Shown here one piece after another: positions 20,932-31,396 of a DNA stretch of 64,000 nt. Within the stretch, counting starts at the first letter, position 1, and every line of letters begins with the position of its first letter. This DNA is from Gliomastix tumulicola. Taxonomy: Eukaryota; Ascomycota; Sordariomycetes; Hypocreales; Bionectriaceae. The notes under the pieces are model-generated. The model did no database searches, had not been told where the DNA came from, and saw only the letters and a program-made list of their open reading frames with translations. The position numbers and the translations under genes are program-made. The DNA lies in assembly GCA_001599755.1 (NCBI GenBank), contig BCHX01000005.1, forward strand, positions 2,290,409 through 2,354,408, in the 5' to 3' direction.

Positions 20932-22781
20932 CTATCTTATTCTCCCTCTAGCTCTAGGGACTGCTGCCATCCGCCTATTCCTCAACACTGCTCCCGGTAC
21001 TTCTCCGCGGATGTTCAGCGTGGCAGCTTCGAGTCCCTCGAGCTGTTGGAGATCCTGTGATCTACGGTAGCTTACAACGAGAAGTTTGATACCTAAGCCC
21101 TTCTCATGTAGGTGGCTTGAAAGCGTTTTCAGTATGGTCATCAAACCACTAGAGTCCCCTTCGTTCCTCATCACGTCTTCTGCTTCGATGACAACGAAGC
21201 ATGCCGGAATATGCCCCAGCAGCCAGCAGAGGAGCTGGAGCCACTCCTGGTCGCTGTGGGACGCTGACAATTTCTTCACGTTGAAGTTGTCTGGGCTGTC
21301 CGAGACGATCTGTGGCGCCATGGCCATCAACTGCACCACAAGAGTCCGCAGCACTTCAGCCGTAGAAGCCATGCCGGCCTCATGAGGACTGGTACTGGAG
21401 AGGTACCAGACGACCGGCTGGCCATGAGGCTTGAGACTTGCGATGACCTCTATGGCCAGTCTCTTGACCCGGGACTGAGCCCTCGCCTCGGCCTGCAGGA
21501 CGAGAAGCGGCGACTGTGGTCTCTGCGCCCAGTTGCTTATGACCCGGAGAACACGTGCGTCGTCCGGGCTGTGAGTCGATTTCGGCGTTGTTCTGCGGAT
21601 CAGGGACTGGTGACTTTGAAGCGCTTGTTCGGGAGAGGTGCTGGGCCTCAGAATGTCCATCATGTCTTTGAAGTGCATGTCGAAGACCCGTGGCTTGATC
21701 TCGCCCACATCGGTGTGAATCTGGTCAATCTTGCCCCTGCTATCTAGACATGCACACGGTTGATGAGTTAGCCCCGGGTCGACGTGGATCTCAACAGGAT
21801 CCGACACTTACAGCCCACATGTTGCAGCACTTTGGCTAACTCATTATTCAAGCTCGCCTGCGCCACGTCAAACTGTCTCTGCATCAGGTGCAGCCTATCC
21901 TCGATGCGCACGAGCTGCGTGGTGTGTTGGCTCGAGGCATCCCTGATCTCGCGCACCTCCAGCTTCGCAGACAGGCTGGCGATCCTGTCGATCGTCTGTG
22001 CGCACCGCTCGATCTCCTGTAGGGTGTTCTTGTAGGTGAGCTCGAAGGGCTTGAAGATGGCGCCGAGTGCCCGTTTGGCCGGTCCGACTCTGTACCACTT
22101 CAAGGCCTGCTTCAGGAAGAGGATCACATGGGCGTAGAGGCTGGAGAGAGCCCCCCTCATCTCGCTCGTCTTGTAGAGCTCGGCGGTGATCCTCGTCCTG
22201 GGGAGGACGCTCGCAATCATGCCGAGTGCCTGCGAGAGCTGGTCGACTAGGTTGCCGTGGTTGATCACTCCCTGTCCCCGATGTTAGCGGCGGTGTTTTG
22301 CTGAGCGGAGCTGAGTTGTGGTCACCATGAGGATGAACTTGGTTATTCCCCAGACCAGCGAGGTCAACTCGGGGTGATGTTGAGTGAACATGTCGAAAAC
22401 ACTGCTGTAGTGCATAACGGTTCGAGAAAGGCTGCCCACCCACTTCATCACTCCTTGCTGTCTTTGGGATTTCTCACGGTATTTCCATTCTGCCTGGACC
22501 GCGGTTTCCCGTAGATCATCGATAGTTGTCGAGCCAATGCTGTCGATCCAAAGCAGCGCCTCCGCATCATCTACGAACTCATCCTTCAGGTAGCACAGGG
22601 CGTCTGCATATGCTTCTTTCGCAATATCATCGCTGCTGTAAAACGAGGGTAAGCATTTTCCTCTGAGCGTGAAATGACGGGGTTACGCAACTGAGCTGGA
22701 GGGCCTGTTTGTTGTGTTTTGGACGCCATCTTGGACTGTGACTGCCACTTCTTGAAAGGTCAAGTTGATCCTGAGCTCCAT
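20932..22781 (-). CDS. DUF7708-domain protein with a degenerate NTPase-like region
   Basis: Four exons (22781-22687, 22635-22326, 22271-21812, 21743-20932) with GT-AG introns give 558 residues. The ATG at 22781 was chosen because it puts exon 1 in phase; the nearer ATG at 22730 does not splice in frame. Residues about 60-280 match the fungal DUF7708 domain: KWVGSLSRTVMHYSSVFDMFTQHHPELTSLVWGITKF, then LPRTRITAELYKTSEMRGALSSLYAHVILFL. DUF7708 usually sits at the N-terminus of large NACHT or ankyrin proteins. Here the second half resembles such an ATPase region (LLVLQAEARAQSRVKRLAIEVI, CFVVIEAEDV) but no GxxxxGK[ST] P-loop is seen, and the protein stops without repeats. It may act as an adaptor or regulator rather than an NTPase. 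Confidence 0.83.
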
Positions 22782-23125
22782 ATTTCACTGCATGCCAAAG
22801 ACAGGCATCTCAGAGACTTTGATTTCATGGTTTTGAGTCGAGTCTGCCTTCGCGTCGCGGCTCACCGACAGAGTGTCATCCATCGCCCTAGTGGCTCAGC
22901 CTCATGCAGGATGCCGCCCCCAAATATCCAGGCCAATGAGAGCCGGCATCCACTGATGGCTGCATGCATGTCTCAATTTGCCTTGCATTGCATGCATGGG
23001 GGAAAACGCCTTACACGTGATGCAGGCCTGGAAAATCTTCGCTTAATCGTGTCGAATTTGGAGTGATGCCCTGCAGAAGTGAAGCTGATGCGTAATTGTC
23101 CGCTATCTCACAATAGCCAGCGAAG
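22782..23125. other. Intergenic between the DUF7708 gene and an unknown ORF
   Basis: About 340 bases containing the shared upstream region of two divergently read frames. No element recognised. Confidence 0.5.
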
Positions 23126-24028
23126 ATGGACTTCAGAGCATCCCAGTCAAAACGGCCCTCCATCCACAGGAACGCGATCGGTCGGAATGCGTCGGAGCCT
23201 CCCCAACTCGTCAGGCCTCGCCTCGAGGGAGCTCGCTTCGCCCATTTTCCGCCGCGAGGACCTGTGGGTGACGCGGAAGCCCGCGCCGACAGACGAACCA
23301 CCGCAATAGCAGACAGACAGCACCAAATGCGCGTACGAAAGCTACAGGCCCGAGGTTCGATGCCGGACCAAGGCATCGGAAGAAGTTCTCGACGCGGTGG
23401 GATATTTGCCCCCATGCCCCCGATCCCGCCTCGGTCGCCTCAGCTGGAGGAAAAGGAACAGTCGAACAGCGCGCAATCGGAGAGGAGGACCGTCGATACG
23501 CCTTCACAGCCACCGGAGCCTGCGATTGTACACGCAGCACTTGACACGCAAAACTCGCTCTTCAAAAATTTCGGGGCTTTCCATGATATGGATATGTCGG
23601 ATGGACTTCAGACAGGCGACGTGCTGAATGACTTCGATTTTGACTCTTTTCTGAATGACAATGACAACGAGTCTCAGCCATTCGATTTCAACGGTTCGTT
23701 CGCGGACATAGACGGCAAAGGGAGCAAACCCGACAATGACACAGAGCCGAGGGCGGACCAGGCGTCATCGACCCAATCACGAAGAGACGATATGACGTTT
23801 CGTCCAAGAGTCACAGCCAGGGAGGGCACAAGCTCCGCGGCAAAGCACAATCTGCCGCTCTTGCTGCATTCAACGATATCAGAGGACTATAGCAACAAGG
23901 AGAGAGTCAAAAGGAAGCTGTACTGCGCTATGGATAAAGCCTTTGCTCACCGTCCACTCAAGGAGGGCGTGGACATGGCTCAGCTAATGCAGACAAACAA
24001 ACAGGCCCTCAAGCTACCTAAAGATTGA
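23126..24028 (+). CDS. Hypothetical protein with acidic aromatic segment
   Basis: An open frame of 300 residues from ATG 23126, not recognised as a known family. The N-terminal third is basic and Pro/Arg rich; the middle (about residues 160-195) is strongly acidic with interspersed Phe and Leu (VLNDFDFDSFLNDND), the pattern of many acidic transcription-activation segments. The C-terminal part (KERVKRKLYCAMDKAFAHR) is basic. There is no DNA-binding domain. Base composition is moderate, like neighbouring genes. It could be a real nuclear co-regulator, a C-terminal exon of a longer gene, or a chance frame; homologues in related genomes would decide. Confidence 0.5.
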   Translation: MDFRASQSKRPSIHRNAIGRNASEPPQLVRPRLEGARFAHFPPRGPVGDAEARADRRTTAIADRQHQMRVRKLQARGSMPDQGIGRSSRRGGIFAPMPPIPPRSPQLEEKEQSNSAQSERRTVDTPSQPPEPAIVHAALDTQNSLFKNFGAFHDMDMSDGLQTGDVLNDFDFDSFLNDNDNESQPFDFNGSFADIDGKGSKPDNDTEPRADQASSTQSRRDDMTFRPRVTAREGTSSAAKHNLPLLLHSTISEDYSNKERVKRKLYCAMDKAFAHRPLKEGVDMAQLMQTNKQALKLPKD

Positions 24029-24534
24029 TAGTATATATCTGACTTACCTGGGTACAGATATTACAGCATGTAGATTCAGTAGCGATACAGATAGCCCAAT
24101 TGATTAAGACCTAATTGAGCAGAATAGCAAAATCATCTTCTTGATCTTCATTAACTCTACCTCATCCAGATGTTGAGTGCTAGTAGATAACTAAGACAGC
24201 CAGCGTCTGCACGATAGTGAAGGTACAGCACTCATGCCCCCTGTAGAAAATGTAACTACAGGTACTAGTACTCAATAGATATCATATTATTATTGGACAC
24301 TCGTATTGACGCGTAAAAGTTGCACTTTTTGCGCCCCCAATGAGGCGTAGTAAAAAAGGCAACCACAACTCCACTGCTCCTGCATCGCCGCCCAACTGCG
24401 CCTCAACCGCGATTCACATTCTGCCTCTCATTCTAATTCCCATTCTAATTCTCATTCTGGTTCTCATTCTGGTTCTCATTCTGATCCCCACTCTAATAAC
24501 ACATTGATTGGCTTTTGGCCCAACAGGCGTGCAA
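24029..24534. other. Intergenic upstream of the AAA ATPase, with tandem repeat
   Basis: AT-rich in its first 270 bases, then a 12-base pyrimidine-rich tandem repeat (24428-24499) that ends 35 bases before the chosen ATG. No gene is recognised. Confidence 0.6.
24428..24499 (+). repeat. 12-bp minisatellite upstream of the AAA ATPase
   Basis: About six head-to-tail units of a 12-base motif built on CTCATTCTNNTT. The units differ at one to three positions. It lies in the probable promoter or 5' leader. Confidence 0.85.
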
Positions 24535-27067
24535 ATGGAGGAGCTTGACATCGATGCTGAGGAGCTTCTAGAGGCCGAACTCATTGGAATGGAGGCTGTG
24601 GGATTCAAACGGCAGCGACTTGATGATCCTCAGCCATCACGTCGGAAGCGCACGGTCAACACAGTGTTCGATCAGAATGTCCTACGCCAGATCACAGTTG
24701 TTCACCGTGTGCAATGCCACGGAACTAGCGGCCATGAAGACCATCCCAAAGAGGCTTTCTACTTTGACGAGCCTCGACTGTTCATGGGGGATAGCCGAGC
24801 CAGTGCTCTGAGGGGGACACGGCTCTTTCAGCACAATATTGAAAGCTTCATGGCGGCCAACGATAAGATCAACATGGTCATCCAGCGTGACTACCAATGC
24901 TTCAACTTCTACGACAGTCTGAACAAGACGCAGGCCTTCGTTCGGCTCAGGCAGCCGGACCATCCTCGAATCCCCCCCGAGATGCAGCCTTACTTCTTCA
25001 GACTCAGTCAGACGACCGATCCGGCTACCCATACGCATGAGACGCTTCACGTGTCCCGGGAGCTCAGCGAGGCTCTCCGAAAAATCTCCGATTGTCATCC
25101 CGGCTTCACAAGCTGGAAGATGCATCTCGCAGCTCCGTATTCCAAGCTGTATCTTGCGCGGAACAAGGCGAGAGGCTTGGCCAAGGAGAATCTGGACCCG
25201 GACGTGTGTCGGCGTGTGTACATGTTTTTTGACTACATTGAGGAAGTTGCAAGCGCCAGCAGTCGGGAAGCCGAGGCCTTGTTTGCTCAAGGCCTTGTGG
25301 CTAGAGCTCATATCCCTACGCTTTTCCGGGAGGGCGAGGTCATCATCGAGGAGCGTCAGAACAGCGAGCCCCTGGCCATGGCTATCACAGTAGGCCCTGG
25401 AAGCGACGATCGGCTAACAAACTGGGCCGTACGCGGATACCACATCGCATTTGACGGGAACTTTAGCAAGGTTGCGGTGTACCGGCAGGTTTCCTGGCCT
25501 GTCGATAAGAACGGCAAGCTGGTAGAAGGACCCATCCCGATCACGTCTCTCAACGTATACCCGCTGCAGTATGAGACGACTGGGGAAGTAGAGAGGGTTC
25601 TGCGGGACAGAGGGGCGATCATCTGGGCGTGCCGCAAGCCATGCCTCCTAGAATACAACACCCCCAAGACTTCGTTCGAGGTACAGCACGTACGGCGAGC
25701 CCTCCCTATCATCTCTAGACAGACCGAAGGAGACATCTATCTAATCATGGACTGGCTTAGAAAACTGCAAGGTACATGGTCGACTACGACATGTACCGCG
25801 AACTTGACCCGGACAGACACGCCAGGGGATCTGAAGAGCCAGAGGACGAACCACTTGCCGAGGATATCATTGGCATTCAAGGGGACCAGCCACCTAGCGA
25901 GGACTTCATGCTCCTTCTTCCACCGGATATCAAGGCATTTGGTTTACATGACAAGAGATGGAGTAAGCCGATTTTCTTTCTCCCTTGACATTTCCCCCAT
26001 CCAGAGAACAGGTTTTTGATTTGGTTCATTCCGCAGGGACACTCTCTTGCCGACATCTTCGGCCCGTCAGGTGGCAGAAGAAAGCCTTCGACCAGCTGCA
26101 TCTTAAGCCGGACAAGAAAGACCTCATCAAAGCCATGGTGCAAATGCAAATCTCGTCAAACATATCGACAGATGTGATCGAAGGGAAGGGGAAAGGCCTC
26201 ATCATTCTGCTCCACGGCGGGCCGGGAACCGGCAAGACGCTCACGGCCGAAAGTGTGGCTGAACTCGCCGAGAAGCCTTTGTATCGCGTCACTTGTGGCG
26301 ACATCGGAACGAGCCCCGAGGAGGTTGAGAGGTACTTGGAATCGGTCCTGTATATTGGGAGTACCTGGAAGGCCGGTGAGTTGTCTTTCTTCCTTCCTTT
26401 TGGCGTCTGGAGTGTGGAAAGACTGGCTGGAACTAACACCACTCAGTTGTCCTTCTCGATGAGAGCGACGTATTCCTCGAGGAGCGCGAGAAGAGCGATC
26501 TACAGAGGAATGCACTTGTCTCTGTGTTTCTGCGAGTTCTGGAGTACTATGATGGCATCTTGATCCTCACCTCAAACCGCGGTACGGAACCCCATGACAT
26601 CCCATCCTTTGACGCGGGAGACTAACTGACCCTCGGTACTCTCAGTTGGGACTTTCGACGAAGCCTTCAAATCCCGTGTCCAACTGACCCTCCACTACCC
26701 GTCTCTTGACGCCAAAGGCCGTCGCGGCATCTGGAACAACTTCTTCCAGCTCCTCAAGCGACAGAGCAAATCCCCGGATGCCAACCCCATGGAGAACCGC
26801 CTGATTGAGCTGGAGAACGGGGAGAGGATCAACCTCGAGGACCTGATCGACAAGATTGACTTGCTGGCCAAGCACAACCTCAACGGCCGCGAGATCAGGA
26901 ATGTCATCACCTCGGCGAGGCAGTTGGCGCGGTACAAGAAGGAGCCGATGGACTCGTCGCATCTGGACCAGGCGATCGCTGTGGTGGACGAGTTCCAGAC
27001 GTATGTGAACAAGATGCATGGGCATACGGACGATCAGTATGCGCAGTACAAGGGGGATAGGGCATAG
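24535..27067 (+). CDS. AAA+ ATPase with N-terminal DUF7025-type region
   Basis: Five exons (24535-25680, 25761-25962, 26037-26375, 26447-26581, 26646-27067), GT-AG introns of 64-80 nt, 747 residues. The first 440 residues look like the fungal DUF7025-type domain (WAVRGYHIAFDGNFSKVAVYRQ; ARYMVDYDMYREL; GLHDKRW). The AAA module follows: RPVRWQKKAFDQL, Walker A GGPGTGKT (510-517), Walker B VVLLDESD (563-570), sensor ILTSNR and GTFDEAFKSRV, closest in style to fungal BCS1-like ATPases. Intron 1 (25681-25760) is inferred from the frame change and a CTAAT branch-like site. Acidic N-terminus (MEELDIDAEELLEAE). The gene is tail-to-tail with the kinase, 94 bases apart. Its substrate is unknown; the fold implies ATP-driven remodelling. 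Confidence 0.9.
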
Positions 27068-27161
27068 AAGAGAGGCGAGAAGATTTGAGTGGGCTTTGCA
27101 TTTGTTTACTTGAAGCATCCTGGTTCCTTCGTCGCTATCATACATCTTGCCAGCGGTTCAC

Positions 27162-29221
27162 CTACTGATAGGATAGCCTCTTGTGGGCCTCCTTAGCCGT
27201 GAGACGATGCTTCGGATCCGGCAGGAGCATCTCCAAGATAGTCGCCTCGAGTTGATTTTCACTGTTGAGTGACCTTTCCATCTCTTCGATAGAGGCGAGC
27301 CAGGCCTCCATACAGGCTCCGTCTTCTGTCCCCAGCTTGGCGTTTGCTACGGCCCATGGCCGGCCTCGCGATTCAGGTAGGGCGGATCGCTTTAGCAGAT
27401 ATAGACCTGTCACGCCCAGAGCGAAAACGTCGCTTGCAAAGCCTCGCTTGCGCAACGTCATGAACTCCTGGGGTACATACCAGGGAGTGCCACCATTGCA
27501 AGCCTTGCCGTCGAAGGAAGCCAGACCGAAGTCAATGAGAACAGCGCCGCGGGATTCGTCATATAGTATGTTGGCAGGCTTGATATCGTTGTGCAGGATG
27601 TCTTTCTCCTGGAGATAGGCCAACGCGGATGACATATCTCGGAGCACACAGGTGGCGTCTTCCACCGATCCCGTGAAGAAATACCCCGGTTTCGTCATCA
27701 ATCCGGTTAGGTCTGGGTATGGCAGGTATTCCATGTAGATTGAGAAGAACCGAGCATCGGCGTCTATGAACCTGACGATAGAGCGCTGGTACCAATGTCA
27801 GTCCTGTAACAGTATGGACGCATAGGCTAGCACTTACATGGTTGACATGCTGCAATAGCCTTTTCTCCGTGTCCCAGTATTGGGCAAAGGTTGGCACCAC
27901 TGGTCGTGTGGGAGAGGGTGCTTGACGCAGAGACTTGACTGCTATGACTCCATGGACAGAATGTCGTCCGTAGAATATAGAAGCTGCTGCGGTCGTGACG
28001 ATGTCCCGCATATTGGATATTGAGTAATGTTCAGACAAGTCTGTCCGATACACAGCCATGGACGGTACATCCTTTCCATGATCGCTTGGCGGGTTGATTG
28101 ACATCACCGTTCCAGGCTGAACATCGTGAAGCGGATTACCGTCCTTGGTGACGGTCAATCGAGCACCTGCGGATCCTTTCTGTACCACAGTCAGTAAACA
28201 ACACAGTCAAGATCCGATAACTCCGCATGGTTGCTTGGGGCGATAAACGTTTATGACTCGAACACTGGCTGTTATGGAATTTATGGACCGCGAGACTCGA
28301 ATAAAACGTAATAACGCTACTTTCAAGTTGTGTACCGAGGACCCTTCTTATGTCCTCTATTGTACTGAGAGAGTTGCAACTTACCACTGGTGTTGGATTG
28401 ACAAGAACTAGGCTTCGATTGTCTTCAAGCTGGCGCTTCTTCAGCTGCATGGAAGGTCCACTGATCCGTCTCTTCGAGCCGGCTTCTGGATTGGCGGCTT
28501 TCACTTCCACAGAGTACGTTCTCCTCAGCAGCAGAAAGTCACAGAGCGCCGCGTGGCTCTTGTCCGGGTCGGAAACCCTCCACACGCCCGGAGTGAGCTC
28601 GAGGCGTTGGCGCGGAAGACAAAGACGATGAGTCTCGGGGTTCGTCGTGTGTCCGGGGTTCAGAACACCGAGAGACAGCGGCAATAAAGTATCGTTCGCG
28701 AAGATTAAATTGTCGCTGGTAGGGTCGTAGAACAGCTGAAAGGAGAGACGCTCGGAGGTGAAGTTGTACCAGGCAGCTTCGGATGACTGACAGACAATGA
28801 ATACGTCCTCAGGTATGTTCGGGTTGCCATGCGGTTGCTGCGTTGGCAACGAGTCTCCTAGTGTTTCCGACGGCAGGATAACACATCGAGTGGCCGGAGA
28901 CAATTCCCTGATCGATAGGTCCTGTATGGTAAAGGGCTGGGTTGAAGGCTTCTTATCAGGCACTGTCTTGTGGACAAGATTCGTGCCAGATTCGTTGTCG
29001 TTATTGTTGTTGATATTGCTGTGGCTTTGGTTGTTGTCTTGACCAAGCAGGCGGAGAGCCTTCTCTTGGCTCGGATGGTCTGCGACTCGTGCGGCGATCT
29101 CGCTCGCATGGTGAGGTTCGGTATCACCTTCTTGAGCAAGTCGGGCTTCAAGATAGCCTTCTGAATGGCACTGTGTAGTTGAACCTGCGCTAAGGTCAGG
29201 GTCTGACTTCGTGATGGTCAT
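27162..29221 (-). CDS. Multidomain serine/threonine protein kinase
   Basis: Three exons (29221-28385, 28179-27838, 27785-27162) give 600 residues. The C-terminal kinase domain (about 335-597) carries the ATP-binding Lys361 in GVIAVKSL, the catalytic loop ILHNDIKPANIL with Asp460 (HND in place of HRD), the DFG at 478-480 and a short activation segment GGTPWYVPQEF. The first 280 residues contain a Gln/Asn-rich linker (NNNQSHSNINNNNDNE style) followed by an FHA-like beta-rich segment (FIVCQSSEAAWYNFTSERLSFQLFYD). Such kinases are expanded in filamentous fungi and mostly uncharacterised. A decayed relative lies at 13640-14330. ATG 29221 was chosen as the first in-frame ATG after a non-conserved leader. 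Confidence 0.87.
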
Positions 29222-29754
29222 GATGATGAAGGGATTGAAGTGATGACTCGAGAGGAGATCAACAGTGCAGGGCAGACTTCGATTGCCAAAGATGAAGGAA
29301 CCGGACGATAAATACCTTACTTCTATTCTAACCTCCGGCAAGGCCGTTTGTCAGCCAGTTGGCCCCGAGTCACGCATAGTTTACAATAATGCTGGCTGCG
29401 GCCACCACCTGTTACAAGACCCCGTGAATAATCCCATTTCCTTGGAGGGGAGAGGCGTCTATCTCTTAGTGGGGGCGGGGCAGGGCGGGTCGGCGCGTAA
29501 TAGGAGCGATAGAGTCACGCTACGACAGATTAGGTAAGGTAAGGTACCTTGGTAGCTAAAACCTCAGTAGCCCCACTCAATCCCGGGTTGGCATGTTAGA
29601 TCGAACAGTGCACGCTGACCTTCCACGATCTAATCACCAACCTCCTCCATCTTCGACAACGACAACAACGACGACCACCACCACCATTACCTTCGCAACG
29701 GCGGCAGGACCACAAGCCACTCTCTGATACTAGACACCACTCAGAACTTCGAAT
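29222..29754. other. Divergent intergenic region between kinase and nuclear-type hypothetical gene
   Basis: About 530 bases, probably a shared bidirectional promoter. It contains a GGTAAGGTA-like duplication near 29532-29545 and CAA/ACC repeats in the leader of the right-hand gene. No gene is seen. Confidence 0.5.
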
Positions 29755-30726
29755 ATGTCCTGGCGCGACCCCCCGGTGGCCGACTTTGATGAGAGCGAAG
29801 AGTTCCATTGGCCGTCCTGGAGAGTGGGCGTGGACATGGCCGACTTGTTCGGCGACCTCCACGAACGGTTCAACACGGCTCCCATGTATATCCAGGATGC
29901 AGAATCATTCCACAAAGACGTGTACGAGCTGGCGTCACGCGCGTCAAGCAAGGAGGACTTCTACGAGCAGCTGCAGCAGAGGAGGGACGACCGCCTGGAC
30001 GAGCTCAAGTCCTTCGTTCATCAGATGAACATGTTCGCCATTAGCGGATTTTTTCAACTCGATGAGCTTCACATGCGGCCATTCCGTCGGTTACGAGGAT
30101 CGGCAAGCCTGGATTGCCTGGTCGCATTCTTCGCATCATTTCTTGGGCCCAACAAGCGTGGCCAGTTACCTTCAATGGGTAAGCTTTTCCCGCCTACCAT
30201 GTGGATAAATCAAGTCAGGCACTAATCTTGAACAGACCTATATTTATCCAAGGAGAGTCTGAGGAAGATGTATGGGCGATTTCTCCCAAAACCAAACGAG
30301 TCAGCAACTCCCCAAGCTCCTGCGTCCCCGGATGCTGCAGAGCAAACGGCCACCCCGCCGACCGACGACGAACCGCAAACCCCTCAAGCCGAAGTACCAA
30401 ATACCAAGAAGCGACGACGGCTAGATGTCGATATCTTGACGGCAGACGACTCCGCGACTGAGAACCTGCCCACTCCGAGCAAGCGATTACGCGCCGAAAC
30501 AGCCGAGCGAACTGAGGACGAACCAGCCAATCACGGGCGAAAACACGCACAAAGACCCGAGAGAAGGAGCTCGGAGAGATCCTCGCCACAGAAGACTCAA
30601 GCATGTCGAAAAAGAGCCGCACCGCGTCCCAGAACTAAGCGTCAGCAGAGAGTCTCGGAGCCTGTCCAGTCCGAACACAAGGCCACTCGGAGAAGTCCTC
30701 GAATAGCTGGCAGTCGGGCCAAATGA
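29755..30726 (+). CDS. Hypothetical protein with basic nuclear-type tail
   Basis: Two exons (29755-30178, 30236-30726) joined by a 57-nt intron with a CTAAT branch-like site give 304 residues. The N-terminal 140 residues are predicted helical (SFHKDVYELASRASSKEDFYEQLQQRRDDRLDELKSF) and resemble no family recognised here. The rest is disordered: Pro/Thr-rich, then Arg/Lys-rich with repeated KKRRR, RPRTKRQQR and RRSPRIAG segments that look like nuclear localisation or DNA-contact sequences. The splice fits cleanly and the frame is intact, so it is likely a real gene. Function unknown. Confidence 0.75.
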
Positions 30727-31396
30727 ACAACCTCACAACGCTCAGGTCAAAACAGATTTCGAGGCCAGATGACAAAGGAACACATATAAACTAAGGACAG
30801 GCACAGTCCTTTGTGCTAGGGCGGGCTTCCATGTCTCAGCAAGTACTTGTCGAAGCGGGATTCCTCTTGCGTCAGTTCCCAGCAGGCCCCTGGCCGAGAT
30901 CGTAGGCTAAGGCTCACGAAGCGCTCTCATTGAGACTGAGTTATCGCTACCGTTACAAGAGGAGCTGCATTGTTATGTCATCATACATAGAGCGGCTTTC
31001 CGACAAGGAGGACACACCCTCAGAGAAATATCTCGACGCTCCAATCTCTCAGGGTCCACCCGTGGCTGGCGCCCGGAAGTGGGTCCCTTGTCAGACCTCT
31101 TATCCTGGCTTATCGGACAATACAATTGATACCCGCCCCACTATTCGCGCGTCATTGCACTTTACTCGTAAAAGAATTCGGACTGAACTGAAGAAACGCG
31201 TCGTGACCAAATTGCTGGAACCTGCACCCCGGACTTTTGCTCATCTTCACCACCTACCTCTCAACCTTCTTGACTCGTCAAACCACTCTATAGTAGTTCT
31301 CACTTTGGATACACGATACAAGCATACGTCTTGGATACTGCATGCCCCCTAATGACGACTTTCTCCCCTTCTCATGAGAACATCCCCTCCGCAGCC
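30727..31396. other. Intergenic upstream of MGS1
   Basis: No supported gene. A frame at 30930-31352 encodes 140 residues without a domain and overlaps the probable MGS1 promoter. Confidence 0.5.

Noticed and set aside
23345..23362. Possible tRNA B-box (GGTTCGATGCC)
   Set aside because: It mismatches the consensus, lies in an open coding frame, and no A-box or cloverleaf arms are seen. No tRNA or rRNA gene was recognised in the window.
29292..29310. Possible fourth copy of the hairpin end (ATAAATACCTT)
   Set aside because: Only about 17 bases with a gap match, without the internal core, so chance is likely.
30930..31352. 140-codon plus-strand frame before MGS1
   Set aside because: No domain and it occupies the likely promoter of MGS1.
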